DNA of 59,931 nt from assembly GCA_027577415.1 (NCBI GenBank), contig JANBQS010000022.1, positions 1-59,931 of the forward strand, given 5' to 3'. Under the pieces are notes generated by a model. That model was not told the origin of the DNA and ran no database searches. It was given only the letters and a program-made list of their open reading frames with translations. Both the position numbers and the translations under genes were made by a program. The first letter of the stretch is position 1. Every line of letters begins with the position of its first letter. This DNA is from Coemansia sp. RSA 922. Lineage: Eukaryota; Kickxellomycota; Kickxellomycetes; Kickxellales; Kickxellaceae. Of the stretch, positions 38,523 through 49,203 are shown piece by piece.

Positions 38523-39989
38523 CGTCCTAATATCTGACAACGCTTTTGGCACGTTGTGAATTGACAACAAGCTGAATAAAAAATATAAAGTAAAATTGTG
38601 TAGAAGCGGTAGAGAAGGAAAAAAAAAATATAGTCGCTGACAAGCATTCGATCCCTCTGATCGCCGATCAACACTACTGCGAATCGAGATCAAGGGGTTA
38701 TCATGATCGTGATCCGATATGCTAATCAACGAATACAAGCCAAACTAGTCAAGCGCCGGTTTCCTAGCCAAGTACCCTAGCCAATCCCCACGCAGGGAAC
38801 TCCTTGTAACTTGTATTTTTCGTCTGTTGGATCTAATATTACGACTCTACAACATACGAGGTATCGACAAGAAACACATTGAACATGACATAAGAGGAAG
38901 AACATAAAAAAGCCACTTTTGGCGAGAAATAAATGTGATATCTACACACTGGCTGAAAGCATGTCCTGTGCTTTCCTATGTGAAAGAAAATTCAGGCTTT
39001 CATCCTTTTTGCCGACTTTTGTTAGAGAAATGGGAAGAAAGTGTTCAAAAATGGTGCGGGAGAGGGACTCAGGAATATCGCCAGAAGCAAGGAGGAAGAG
39101 GATGCGCGAGGACCAACCGCAAACAGTAGAGGGACTGGACGACGGGGTGCCAAAGTGGCCCCAAACTTGGAAACATAGGGAGGATGAATTCCGATTATTC
39201 TCAAGAGCGGCGCAGGTTCAAATCACAATGGGCGTTTCGGCCTCATAGGGAAACCGCGAATGGAAATTATTTTTCATATGGCCACAGGGACTGGGTGTTG
39301 ATGTTTTCGCACCAAGTACGCTGAACTAATTTTTATTATTAGAATCGCCTATAGAATTAACTGCCCCACTTGGGAATAAAACAGTCTTATCATCATCAAA
39401 GTGTTCAAAAATGGTAGAAAAATCAAGCGCCTCCATTTTTTTTTGCATGCATAAAAAAAAGTCCACCTCTTTGTCTTCCGTTTACCAGGAGAGGGCTCTG
39501 ACGTCCTCTTGACACCCCCCCCCCTGGAAAAAAACATTTTTTCCAACTGTTTGTGGGGGTGGCATAAGGAGGCGGCCCACTTGTTTGTCGCCAATGAACT
39601 TTAGAGCGTGGTGATTACCTAACAATTTCTGTCCCTGATTCTAACAAGAGAACAGTGCCTCTATCCCGTTGTGTAGATAGAGAGAGCACGCCAAGTCAAT
39701 AGTTTTTACAAAGTCAGCTTACAGTGTCTATAAACTGCTGAGTTTTGTTTTAGTTTAGCCTTGGCCTTGCGCTAAATCCACAGGTCTGCAAAAAAGGAAT
39801 AATATACAAAATTGGTTGCAGCTGCAGCTAGGGCTCAACTATATAAAGGCTCTTCTCTCGCCCTAATGCAAGCGCCACATCTCTTTCTCTCACTTCTCTC
39901 CTTATTTTATTTTTTGCACTAAACACAACAAACACATACTTTCTTTATCTTTTTTTCTTCTCAACTTTTACTCTTTGTATTTTTTGATA
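38523..39989. other. Long intergenic region with FunK1 promoter
   Basis: 1.4 kb without a supported gene. The frame at 38919-39248 starts with TTG and is not recognisable; those on the minus strand around 39350-39590 are low complexity. A TATA box (ATATAAAGG, about 39841-39849) lies 141 bp before the FunK1 start, followed by a T/C-rich leader. Confidence 0.5.
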
Positions 39990-42077
39990 ATGCTATCAAC
40001 TTCAAGAGGTAAGAGACAGCAGATTCCCGCAGTCACCACGCTCACATAAACATGGGATAGACAGTATTCTAACCTTTTGTTATTTTTAATCTAATGTGTA
40101 GTCTTTAAAATCCAACGTCATGCTTTTCGCATAGACGTGAACAGGACAGCAATCTCGGTGCCTAGGCAAGAGATACCCGCCGCCGAGATTGACTCGCAGC
40201 TGCAGAGTCGTATGCAACCCAAAGCTGCGCGGCTAAAGAGAAGGGCCATTGCCGCCGCAGACGATTGCATTGAGGCAATCGATGCTCTTGTGCGTGAGCG
40301 GCGGATCCAGCTGGCGGCCGAAGAAGTTGACCCCGAGTTGGGTTTCTCCTGGCAGCGCGGGGGCATATCCCTGGAGAACCTTAAAATACCAGTGCCAAAA
40401 GATGCCGGGCTGCTGTTTGAGAAGGGAGCTTGGAGCACAGGCGACATTCCACACATCATAGAATTTGGGATGTTCAGTGTTTTCACCAACATGACATATG
40501 AGCGCCGACCCTGTATCGCTTGCATGGGAGATGTCGTTAACGGTATAATGGAGTTTCTAATCGGACACCAAGTCAGAACTGTCCTGGGCGTGGCAGCGGG
40601 CACCGCTTCACAAGTAAAGAACGCCATTACGTCAGGCGTAATGGACCGCATGGTAGCGGCGATGAACATACATGCATATTACCAGTCCAATGTACGTCAT
40701 GCGTGGGGGATTATCGTTGGACCCGGTTGCGTACGGGCTTGTCTAATGGATAACGACGGTATCTACGTGTCTTCGGTTCAGAAAACTACAGAGTACGCCG
40801 GTCGTCGCCTGCTAGGAAATGCAGCCGCCTTCGCCGCCTTTGCAGAGCCTATGGTACTGGGCAGCGACAAGACTATACGGTGGCGCAATAAAGTTAAATG
40901 CTACGAAATAAAGTGCTACGACCCCGACACAAAGCGGCCACAGACCTTCTATTATCCGTACTGCCCCTTATTCGTCTCTGAGCATTTCTTTGGGCGTTTT
41001 ACGCGATGCTTTGTCGTCTCGCGCAGTCCCTATGACGACAGGGTCCAATACATTCTCAAGGACAGCTTCCAGGCGGTCTCCAAGGGACTGGATGATGCTG
41101 ACCTCCGCGACGAGATCGGCATGTTGCGGAAAATAAGTGCCGCCCTTGACGATGCTTGGAACGACAACTACGTAGTACAGCGTTTGGTGTATGGGGGCAC
41201 TGTGCTCATCAATGGCACTCGCGACACCACCGAACTCTCTCTTGGAGCTGTTCTAAGCGGCTATCAGAGGCAAGCGACGAGTCGTGTGTCGAAGGGCGTG
41301 ACCAATACACACCGCTTGCATCGCCGTATGGTCTCTGGGCCCGTCGGCATACCACTACACAAGCTACGCAGACGGGATGCCGTTTTCGTGGTAGCTGACG
41401 CCATGCTCGCCTATGCCACCATCCTAGAGCGTACAGGTATTGTACACAGCGACATATCGCTGGGTAATATCGTGGGTGTGTTGCAAGCCGACGGCAGCCT
41501 CCGAGGTATGTTGATAGACTTTGATATGGCTATCGCTCAACAGGAAGGAGTAGAGAAAAGGCGATCCTGCTGTGTGGGAACGTCCCCCTTTCAGAGCATT
41601 GCTAATATCGAGCGCCTCCAAGTACCCCGCACTGCCGTCGACGACTGGGAGGCTGCGCTGGCGCTGCTCATATACTTGGTCGCACACACCAAGTACCGCG
41701 ACAACGTTAGCACAAAGTTGTCCAAGGTTGAGCACGACGGTACAGCAGATATGCGGAGAGGCTTGTTCTCTTCTCCGCGAGCGTTCAGCGCTGCAATCAA
41801 CATGTTCGCCGACCCGCAGTATGTTGATGAGATAAAACTCATCAAGGGCCTGTACGCGGCGATATTTGACTATTGGAAGTGCCCGGGTACTTCACGCTGT
41901 GTGCTCAGAGGCAATCGAATTGTCGATCCGATAGAAAACCGCGCCAAACACGCTGTAGACATACATTGGCGATGCCGAAACGTGGTAACGTCATTTGTTT
42001 ATCCGCCTTTGACTGAGGCCCAACAACCTAGACGGACCCGCCAAGGCCATAGCACCCACCACTCTAACTGCCCGTAG
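39990..42077 (+). CDS. FunK1-type protein kinase
   Basis: Two exons, 39990-40008 and 40102-42077, joined by a 93-bp intron (GTAAGA...TGTAG), giving 664 residues. The kinase C-lobe has the catalytic loop HSDISLGNI (D457, N462), which stands in for HRD...N, and the metal-binding DFD (479-481) in MLIDFDMAIA, as is normal for FunK1. The activation segment is GTSPFQSIANIE, and VDDWEAALALLIYLV matches the FunK1 substrate-binding region. The N-terminal 350 residues match the usual FunK1 N-terminal extension. FunK1 kinases are a fungal family expanded in basidiomycetes and found in some early-diverging fungi; substrates are unknown. A further 3' intron may exist (candidate donor at 41985, CTAAC branch at 42064, acceptor at 42092), which would change the last 30 residues. 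The end is therefore uncertain. Confidence 0.82.
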
Positions 42078-42834
42078 CTGGTCTACTGCCAGAGGAGAGT
42101 CGTCGTCGAAGACTCCAGACGGACTTGGAACCGAAGGAAAGAAACACAAGGCGCAAGACAAAGCTTCGCCAATGGTTGAGCGGCGAAAAATGGCTCACGC
42201 CGCTGTTGGTGCCACCCCACACCCGACTCTGACCTCTGCCACTGCTCCTCCTCGAGACTCGCCGGTAGTTTCTGAGGGGGTTGTTGCCCAAGGACTGGTT
42301 CCACCTTGGCCTACCAAGCGGAAAACGCCGCAAGCGGAACCGCCGGCGGTATCCATGCGTAAAAGGTGTAAGTCTTATAATCGTTTGCGCCCTTTGACTT
42401 TGTCCGCCACCTCTACTACAACACTCGCCCTAGAGCCCCGATAGTCGGTTTTAAGAGCTCGGCTGGGAGTTAGATCTCCGCTGGACGGATTGAGCGTACG
42501 GCGAAACGGCGTCAACTTCTGCCAAAAAGATGTAAACTATTCTCAACTACTATCATTATCCAAATATAAAGATATATTTTGTAAATAAAAATTATTATTT
42601 GTCGGCACTGCATTCAAACATGATATCGATCATGTGCTGATATTTATCGCTGATTTAAAATGTTTGTGACTACTATCGGATTGCAGCATTGTTTATGTTG
42701 AGGTACAACCATAAAGGAATTCGCAAAGTTTGTGGATATTCATACAAAGACAAAGATGTATTCAACCAAGTCTCTCGACCCAATTATTATTATTGACATC
42801 TTGGCATACTACACATACTTTTCTCTACCTAAAT
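42078..42834. other. 3' flank of the FunK1 gene
   Basis: A plus-strand frame at 42172-42444 (MVERRKMAHA...) is Pro/Arg-rich and could be a 3' exon of the kinase gene. No splice pair that keeps its frame was found. The rest is AT-rich flank. Confidence 0.35.
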
Positions 42835-42963
42835 ATGAGCAACGGCAGTAATCCTGAATTTGATCCCAACTTTTACATATGTGAAACGTGTAAGAAAGTT
42901 TTATTTGGAGTAGTCAACTACAAACTTCACTGTATCGGGTGTGCTGACGAGCCCATGGATTGA
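42835..42963 (+). CDS. Tiny CxxC...CxxC protein
   Basis: A 42-residue frame with CETC and CIGC spaced by 13 residues (C-x2-C-x13-C-x2-C), a zinc-ribbon-like layout. The ATG follows a T/C-rich leader (TTTTCTCTACCTAAAT), as in genes here. It is short and the sequence alone cannot prove it is expressed; it may be a truncated finger. Confidence 0.3.
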   Translation: MSNGSNPEFDPNFYICETCKKVLFGVVNYKLHCIGCADEPMD

Positions 42964-43081
42964 AAACAAACAATAGATGAGATCGGTTTGCCTAAAAGTT
43001 TAGCAAGACGCTGCTCTCACAGTGTGTTGTGCCCTTTCTGACCTGAAAATCAATTTAGTTTTAATAAGAATTTAAATATAA

Positions 43082-43459
43082 AACAAGGTACCGCCTCTCT
43101 TTCACTACCCCCGGCTAAACTTGACCACCGCTCTGGCTGCTTGCAGGGTCGGAAAGTATTCTGTCATCAAGATCATGGACAAAATCCGCACGCAGCTAGA
43201 CCTCCAAAAACGACGCCAGTACTATTCCACAGTTTCTTCGTGAATAGCAGCACATCCGCACTACCAGGCAAAATTACGCGATATCGACTACAATGGTTTG
43301 GCCATTCGCATTGCAACGAGTCAGACAACCATCAAGCTTGCGGCGAAGGAATTGGATGTACCTTATCCCCCTTTAGTGAACATCGTGAGGACCTTTAACA
43401 GCAGACAGATGAAGCTCGAAAGTTGCTTGGCTACATGTAGATGTGTGATTCAAAGCTAG
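43082..43459 (+). pseudogene. Gene remnant with one in-frame stop
   Basis: One frame runs for 125 codons with a single TGA at 43241-43243 and protein-like content on both sides: SVIKIMDKIRTQLDLQKRRQ before it and LRDIDYNGLAIRIATSQTT plus AAKELDVPYPPLVNIVRTF after it. There is no start codon. I do not recognise the family. It reads as the decayed piece of a formerly longer gene. Confidence 0.4.
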
Positions 43460-44588
43460 GTTGTATTTATTTGGGCAATATTTTGGGTACCGAGAGCTCT
43501 TAACAGTGCAGTGCGGGGATATCCAGCCTTAAGCGCAATGGTGTTTTTGTCTCGCGTACCAAAGATATAGTTTGGCATTAGTCAATACATTTCTATTATT
43601 GGCGAGTGCGTAGAGGTAGTGTGACGGTTCAACCAGGCCACTGACACCTAGGCCTAGACAGCAACCGCATTAAGAGGACCTCGAAAACAACAACCAAGGA
43701 CGACCTCATGTACATAGACAAGCCCTGCCTAAAGTCATGCACACATTAAAAAGTGCAGAGTGGATAGAGCAACAGTCCAGCCAAGAACCTGACAACAAGG
43801 CAAGCATGACTAACCCCGCAAGTAGAACCACATCTACACCAACCTGGAGTATACAGCTTGACTTTCAGTTAATCGCAGCTACTCGCTCTATTTACACGTT
43901 GGGCCACTTGTGCTCCCTCGCTTAATAAAATACAAGGGTAGAAAAAACATAAAGACGCACAGAGAGTGCATTTTATGCATCAGGCATAAACTCCATTAAT
44001 CAATAAAAGGATTGCCAAAGTCAGGGCAAATCCGAACTCAAAATTTAAGGTTGTAATGAAAGGGTCCTTGCCGTTGACGTGAGTCTGAATGTGTACCTTC
44101 TCTTTTCAGCATGCAAGTGATGACATAATGCCATCCGCTCCCAGAGAGAAAATAATCACAAGTTTATTGCTACATTGAAATGACGATAGAGCGATAAAAT
44201 TTGTTGGGGAGCGCTAAGCCGCATGCACAACGGGCTGCAGCGGCCCGCTCCTTCGCAAGATAGGAGTCGAGGTTCCTTAGTTTGCTATTACTCACACCCG
44301 CTTATTTTCTATACTCTTATTTGCTTATATTTATTATTATATTCGCTCCTATTACTACTCGCAAACATATCTATTTGTAAATACACACACTTGTACATAA
44401 AAATATATTGCGAATGCACAGCTCTACTATTTTAACACTACACTTTTATACACTATTGAAAGGTTCCAAGGCGCCATCCTGATTTTGGACCAACGCAAAG
44501 AATATGACCAAGCAAATTGGGAATAATTGAACAGCCATATGGAGCACTGTGATATATTCCAGCGATACTGTGGTCTTGTGTTCTCTAT
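43460..44588. other. AT-rich non-coding DNA
   Basis: No gene seen. The open frames are short and unlike proteins. Around 44200-44280 there is a GC-rich patch that forms no tRNA cloverleaf. Confidence 0.45.
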
Positions 44589-45060
44589 CTACAAGGGCAG
44601 TGCGGCCAACGCAAAGTTTTGTACATAGACAAAGGTTGGAGTGTACACTTGCAAGGGACTCCGACAGGACGTCCCACTGCTACCACTTGTGTGCAACCTT
44701 ATTGGAGCTAAAACTTGGAGTCTAGTATGCTTGTGAAGCAACGAGAGTGTAAGTGGGTGCAGTCGGTAGAAGTACCCGCTGAAAATTCTCTTTGCAGCTG
44801 CACCTGGCACAATATTCAGCGTTAACCTTATGAGATCAGTGTTAATACTTAGGTTGAATCCTTGAGGCGTCTCTAACATGACACATTGTAGCTTCGGGTG
44901 GCTAGTGGGCCTAAGCACCTTGTGCTGAAAAAGCGTCGCTGCCAGTTTACACGCCAGTGTCGGCTTAAGAAGTTTGAGAGTCGCCGCGTTGCTTCAAAAT
45001 AATACTGGGTCATCGCCAAATGGATAACCCTCGTCATTAACTAGACGCCGAAGGACAGGG
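44589..45060 (-). pseudogene. Gene remnant, minus strand
   Basis: The frame 44589-44993 (no ATG at its 5' end) contains protein-like text (LACKLAATLFQHKVLRPTSH, INTDLIRLTLNIVPGAAAK). In the same frame, upstream of one TGA (44994-44996), it continues as LRRLVNDEGYPFGDDPVLF. This looks like a broken gene. The family is not recognised. Confidence 0.35.
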
Positions 45061-45215
45061 AACGGCTACGTCTGCCTTTTTCACTCTATTTTAAATGTAT
45101 GATGTGTATAGATTATGTGATTGACACTAACAAGCACAAGCATCGCTTTGCTTGACTTCTGAATCAGACAAAATTGATGTGAGCAAGGTGCTCAAAGAAC
45201 TAGATATATTTTTTG

Positions 45216-45578
45216 TTAGTCATAGGAAATGTCATGACGCCCGTATACTATTATATCGACATACCGTCTAGCTGCAATTTGCACGTCCTTGTACTTCCCA
45301 ACAAGAATATATTTGCAGTCCGCGGAAATGGTGCTTGTAGTTTCGTTTAGATACCCGGCCCACTGGAAACTGACGTCGTACTGAATGCGAACAAGGTTAT
45401 CCGTAGTGCTTACAAAGCTGTAAATGGCAGCATCGCGTTCCTCTGAAAGCAAACTATCCAGATCTGTTACAGTATCGCGTTCAATCTCATAGTGAGCTAT
45501 CCTATCTCCACCTTCGCCTATATATGCAACTCTAATACCGGTTAAACTAAAACTAACGCTCCAGTCAAGGAACTTCAT
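45216..45578 (-). CDS. Small unrecognised protein, possibly a third family B member
   Basis: A 120-residue protein (MKFLDWSVSF...). It has no known domain. Its middle, AIYSFVSTTDNLVRIQYDVS, can be aligned with the FYGYSDEQMWIKGDIT block of family B copy 2, and IRVAYIGEGGDRIAHYEIERD with its N-terminal strands; the match is weak. A TATATAAG box lies about 140 bp upstream (45716-45724), read on the minus strand. The first 14 residues are mildly hydrophobic but too short for a clear signal peptide. Function unknown. Confidence 0.5.
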   Translation of the reverse strand: MKFLDWSVSFSLTGIRVAYIGEGGDRIAHYEIERDTVTDLDSLLSEERDAAIYSFVSTTDNLVRIQYDVSFQWAGYLNETTSTISADCKYILVGKYKDVQIAARRYVDIIVYGRHDISYD

Positions 45579-45743
45579 TGTGGCAATAGACTTGTAGCGA
45601 TATTGATGTAGCGTGAGAGAGGCGAGTGGCGAGAGAAGCGAGTTTGTTTAGTATCTTATGGCGTATGAGAAGTGAGAACAATTGATCCTATATCCAACTT
45701 ACGACTAGGTCACTGCTTATATAGTCTTTTTGGCCGCATTCCT

Positions 45744-45989
45744 CTATAGCCGTACATAGGAGTATCCAGCTAGGCGCGGCGTTGCTGTATTGGGCGGGTG
45801 AGCACGAGGTTCCCTTGGGGCTTCCTCGGCGATAGGAGAAGGCAGCATGCTCACAACTGGAAACTCGGTGTTGCCTGTTCGGCAGTACTCCACGTGGACT
45901 GTCAGGCTGGTTGCGTGCATTATCACTCTGTTCCAAAGCACGTGTGACAATGTAACGATGGTTGGGGTGAATAGAACCCAGAATGACAC
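45744..45989 (-). pseudogene. Membrane-protein C-terminal fragment
   Basis: The frame carries one hydrophobic segment (SFWVLFTPTIVTLSHVLW) then a polar Pro-rich tail (SPIAEEAPREPRAHPP) and a stop. There is no ATG before the hydrophobic segment, and a TGA closes the frame upstream. It may be the last part of a multi-span protein. Low confidence. Confidence 0.25.
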
Positions 45990-46227
45990 AATGTTTCAAA
46001 CGATAGAAGAGAAAGACTGGAGCCGAGTGGGCTTTTTACACCTGCAACGAGAAGGCAAAAAAAAAAATGAACCTTCTCCCAAACTATGTGCATCTAAAAA
46101 TAATTAGTGCCGACTCTGAAAAGGGTTAAAAAGGCTGAGGCTAGGGTACCCCAATATCTAAATTTTGATTTCAAACACTTTTACGTGAAAGATGCACTTC
46201 AAATAACGAGACGTTGGTAATCTAGCG

Positions 46228-46340
46228 ACAGACGACGACACCAATGCCCCAGCTGCACCCGTTATTCCGCCCATTGTGGCATAAACCAGTTTTATTTTAA
46301 TTAATCACAATAAATTTGCGCTTAATGGTTGTGCCAAAAA
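46228..46340 (+). repeat. Duplicated gene 3' end, copy 1
   Basis: GACGACGACACCAATGCCCC through AATCACAATAAATTTGCGC and AATGGTTGTGCCAAAAA aligns over about 113 bp with 49149-49265. The match spans the last codons (DDDT-A-AAP--PP-VA stop) and the 3' UTR. Confidence 0.65.
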
Positions 46341-46802
46341 CAGCTTAGACCACAAATAATTATAGTATGAACAAAGTTGGTTAGTGTTTACAGAATAGAA
46401 ACTCTTTATCTTCTCTTTAGTACTTACTGACTTGACTTTTAGTATAACAAAGGTGCTGAAAAGAGATTCGTGGTATGTGAGGGAATTAGCTAATAACATT
46501 TATGCAAGAGCGTAGTGTTTCTATAAAAGTAATCCTAAGAATAAAATGAACCTGCTCTTTGGCGTTGTTGATTCCCTTATTCTTACAGAGAAGTAGAAAC
46601 CCTAAAGCTTAAATTTTATATATTCTCTTCTATACAAACAAAAATATCTTGTTTTAAAATAGCACTATAGTAGTAGAAATTAGACGGATGCGGCCTAGCG
46701 AGTAGCATATGTGGATTTGGGATGCGTAGTATAAGAAAGGAGTCCCAACTTGGGTCAAGTCAGTAGCCGCAGGTGTGCCAAGGGAAATGCTATTGTCATT
46801 AC
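46341..46802. other. AT-rich spacer
   Basis: No gene supported; the 3' flank of the next gene. Confidence 0.5.
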
Positions 46803-47183
46803 TTAACTTCCCTCCTTTAGCCCTCTAATTATTTCCATGTTATTGTTAATCCAATTATCACCAGTTAAATCTGTAACTTCGCCTTGAATACAATATTTCT
46901 TAAATGAAGGAAATTTACAGAGCATCGCAATAATAACGAAGTTGTTGGGGTTTTCTGGAATTTTCACTAGGCTATTAGACCCGTAATGTACGCCGTTTGC
47001 AATACTATGGATAGCTATATTTTTAATATTTATAAGAATTTCATAACGTGGTTTGACTTCATCGCCAACTCCAAAGTAATGCGTGGCTCGTATTATTGTT
47101 GCGTCATCTACTTTGGTAAGAGTGGGGTGGTCACCGACAATGAACAGGTAAACAGGTGCAACAGCTTTAACGGGTAATTCCAT
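46803..47183 (-). CDS. Small protein of the family C-like pair, copy 1
   Basis: A 126-residue protein starting MELPVKAVAPVYLF. It is a close paralogue of 47970-48335: MELPVKAVAPVY against MGVPIKAVAPLY, GDHPTLTKV against GDYPVLTKI, GVHYGSNS against GAHYDNSS, and TGDNWINNNMEIIRGL against TGDNWVSNNRDIIKWL. The GDYPVL start and TGDNW...IIK end also recall the 31289 and 32544 proteins, so all four may form one superfamily. No signal peptide or known domain. The codon at 47210 further upstream is GTG, so this ATG is the start. ATTTAAGA lies 107 bp upstream. Function unknown. Confidence 0.7.
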   Translation of the reverse strand: MELPVKAVAPVYLFIVGDHPTLTKVDDATIIRATHYFGVGDEVKPRYEILINIKNIAIHSIANGVHYGSNSLVKIPENPNNFVIIAMLCKFPSFKKYCIQGEVTDLTGDNWINNNMEIIRGLKEGS

Positions 47184-47199
47184 TCTGAGGGCAAAACAA

Positions 47200-47335
47200 A
47201 TAATAAGCACTTAAAGAGATGATGGAGATGGGGTTGTTGATATGGTGTGGGAAAAAAGTAGGAGGATTTTTGGAGGAGCAGGGTATGTTTCTTAAATAGT
47301 ATAAAAGGATGCCAAGAAAAAATGGGGCTGTCTAT
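47200..47335 (-). repeat. Duplicated promoter block, copy 1
   Basis: GATGGAGATGgggTTGTTGA, TATGGTGTGG, AAGTAGGAGGATTTTTGGAG, GAGCAGG, TCTTAAATAGT (47290-47300) and GGGGCTGTC. The same series is at 48350-48482. On the sense strand the core promoter reads ATTTAAGA, with a second TATA-like TTTTATAC next to it. Confidence 0.7.
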
Positions 47336-47969
47336 TATTTTCCCTTTTTTTTTTCTTTCTTCGCCAATCCACTTAAAGGCCCTTTGATTGTGTCCGAATA
47401 ATAATAAGAAACACTTGCATGCAATAAAGCTCAAAAGAGTTCAATAGATTGCTTTCTAATTAGCACTTACCTTTTCCTCCTTTGTCCGGTTTCTTTCAAA
47501 GGATGCTGCGGTTCCTTATTGGCTAAGAATAGAATCACCACCTTAAGCACTCATTCGCTGATCCATTAGTTAATCGCACATAATAAAGGAAATTTTCTTG
47601 CTGTGCGTAAATGTTTATTCAAAAGGAGTTAGATGCACTCATGCTGGTCAAATCTTGCTGCTAAGCAGCATGGCTTGTCATTGTGTTGCTGCTTCCTAGT
47701 TGTGGCAAGGACGCTTGTACGTCTCAATAAATTTATGTTTTACATGTATTACTAAGTGAATAGCAAAAAATGACCAACATAGCTAAACTTCAACGTATGG
47801 TGCAAACCTGTACCACTCTCCAATATAAATTTATTGCTTGCCTAGGTAAACTAAAAGTAAAACTTGCCTATTAATGTACTATAGTGTATGAATAGAACGC
47901 CAGCTAAAATTAAACCAGTAGGCGTAAATGCACTGAGAGAAACAATAATGACATTACAGAACTTCACTA
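47336..47969. other. Spacer between the family C-like genes
   Basis: AT-rich; includes TTTCAAAGGATG near 47494, also found upstream of copy 2 near 48577. No gene supported. Confidence 0.45.
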
Positions 47970-48335
47970 CTATAGCCATTTAATTATATCTCTGTTATTG
48001 CTAACCCAATTATCACCAGTTTCATCTTCAATAAGGCCATTAAGAAATTTGTTCTTAAAGGCACCAAACGTGCACTTCATTGTAATAATAACGTAGCTTT
48101 CTGGGTTGGCTGGTATTATCTCTGTACTACTATTATCATAATGCGCGCCATCTACAAAATGGTGAAACGTATAACTTCTAAGTTCGTTATGTTCGGCTTT
48201 GAATATTTTGATTCGATCCTTAACACCAGCATATCTCTCGGCCACTATTACGATATCGCCAATTTTAGTAAGGACAGGATAGTCCCCGGCAGTAAATTGG
48301 TAAAGAGGTGCAACAGCTTTAATGGGTACACCCAT
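47970..48335 (-). CDS. Small protein of the family C-like pair, copy 2
   Basis: A 121-residue paralogue of 46803-47183, 790 bp upstream of it in the same orientation. Conserved: MGVPIKAVAPLYQFTAGDYP, VDGAHYDNSS, YVIITMKCTF, and TGDNWVSNNRDIIKWL at the end. The frame remains open upstream to 48482, but that part is the promoter block, whose DNA matches copy 1 with indels and so is not coding. The ATG aligns with that of copy 1. No signal peptide or known domain; function unknown. Confidence 0.7.
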   Translation of the reverse strand: MGVPIKAVAPLYQFTAGDYPVLTKIGDIVIVAERYAGVKDRIKIFKAEHNELRSYTFHHFVDGAHYDNSSTEIIPANPESYVIITMKCTFGAFKNKFLNGLIEDETGDNWVSNNRDIIKWL

Positions 48336-48344
48336 TCTGAGTTT

Positions 48345-48482
48345 AAAGGAAATAATAAGCACTTGAAGTGAAGATGGAGATGTAGTTGTTGATATGGTGT
48401 GGTAAAAAGTAGGAGGATTTTTGGAGGAGCAGGACACGTCTCTTAAATAGTGCAGCAAGATACCAAAAGTGGGGCTGTCCAA
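48345..48482 (-). repeat. Duplicated promoter block, copy 2
   Basis: It has the same order of elements as 47200-47335, including AAGTAGGAGGATTTTTGGAG and TCTTAAATAG (48441-48450), 106 bp upstream of the ATG. This shows a recent tandem duplication that took in gene and promoter. Confidence 0.7.
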
Positions 48483-48765
48483 CTATTCTCAAATTAGTCG
48501 TCACCAATACGTTTTCTTTGAAAGCCAAAAGTCCTCGCTTTTAGTATTTGGTCACGCTCAAAGTCTGCTTTTTTTTCAAAGGATGATGCTTGTCACACTG
48601 CGGTCAGAGATCCGAGTCTTGTATGTCACGCTAAAGTCAGAAATCCGAGTATTGCGTGTCACACTGACGTCCTACTGTGATGACCAGTGTGTAAAGTCCA
48701 AGGTTGTCATGCAGAACTAATCGCGATCACCTAGTCGACGGTTAAGGACAAGAGATGCAGCTTAA

Positions 48766-49203
48766 ACCATAAAACGCGCTGTAGTCTCAGACTTCAGCGT
48801 CTGGTTTTGCAGAGTCCCAAATGTCGACATACCACATGGTCTGGCTGTCTGGGGGATTTTCCGCGCTCAAGCAGAGCTGTCACTGGATGGCAAAAGGCCT
48901 GGTGGCTTGGCTACGTTTCTCCGCTGGAAATCTGCAGTCATCTTGCGTATTCTACATGACTTCTACTCCTACTCTATAATCAAGGCCCTGCATATTTTCG
49001 AGAAATACTGGTTAACGGTGTCTAACTGGTGGTATCACTTCGATCCTGGCAGCGACAAGCTTGATGAGAATATCTCATTTAGAAACGAATCACAACAAGT
49101 GACTGGCCGCCTACACCACATTATTCAGTATCACCAGCAGTCAGCTCCAGACGACGACACCATTGCCCTGGCTGCACCCATTAACCCGCCCTCTGTGGCT
49201 TGA
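48766..49203 (+). pseudogene. Remnant of a larger multi-copy gene
   Basis: A 145-codon open frame without a start codon: VSDFSVWFCRVPNVDIPHGL, then RPGGLATFLRWKSAVILRIL, EKYWLTVSNWWYHFDPGSDK and a DDDTIALAAPINPPSVA end. It is protein-like throughout, so it is the 3' end of a truncated gene, or a last exon whose upstream exons I cannot find. Its last codons and 3' UTR recur at 46228-46340. The family is not recognised. Confidence 0.45.

Noticed and set aside
39190..39240. B-box-like GGTTCAAATC
   Set aside because: No T-stem pairing and no A box at the right distance.
38919..39248. Basic open frame on the plus strand
   Set aside because: It has no ATG at its start, no recognisable domain, and competes with other frames.
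44200..44285. GC-rich patch that might be an RNA gene
   Set aside because: No cloverleaf or known ncRNA signature; only a local composition change.
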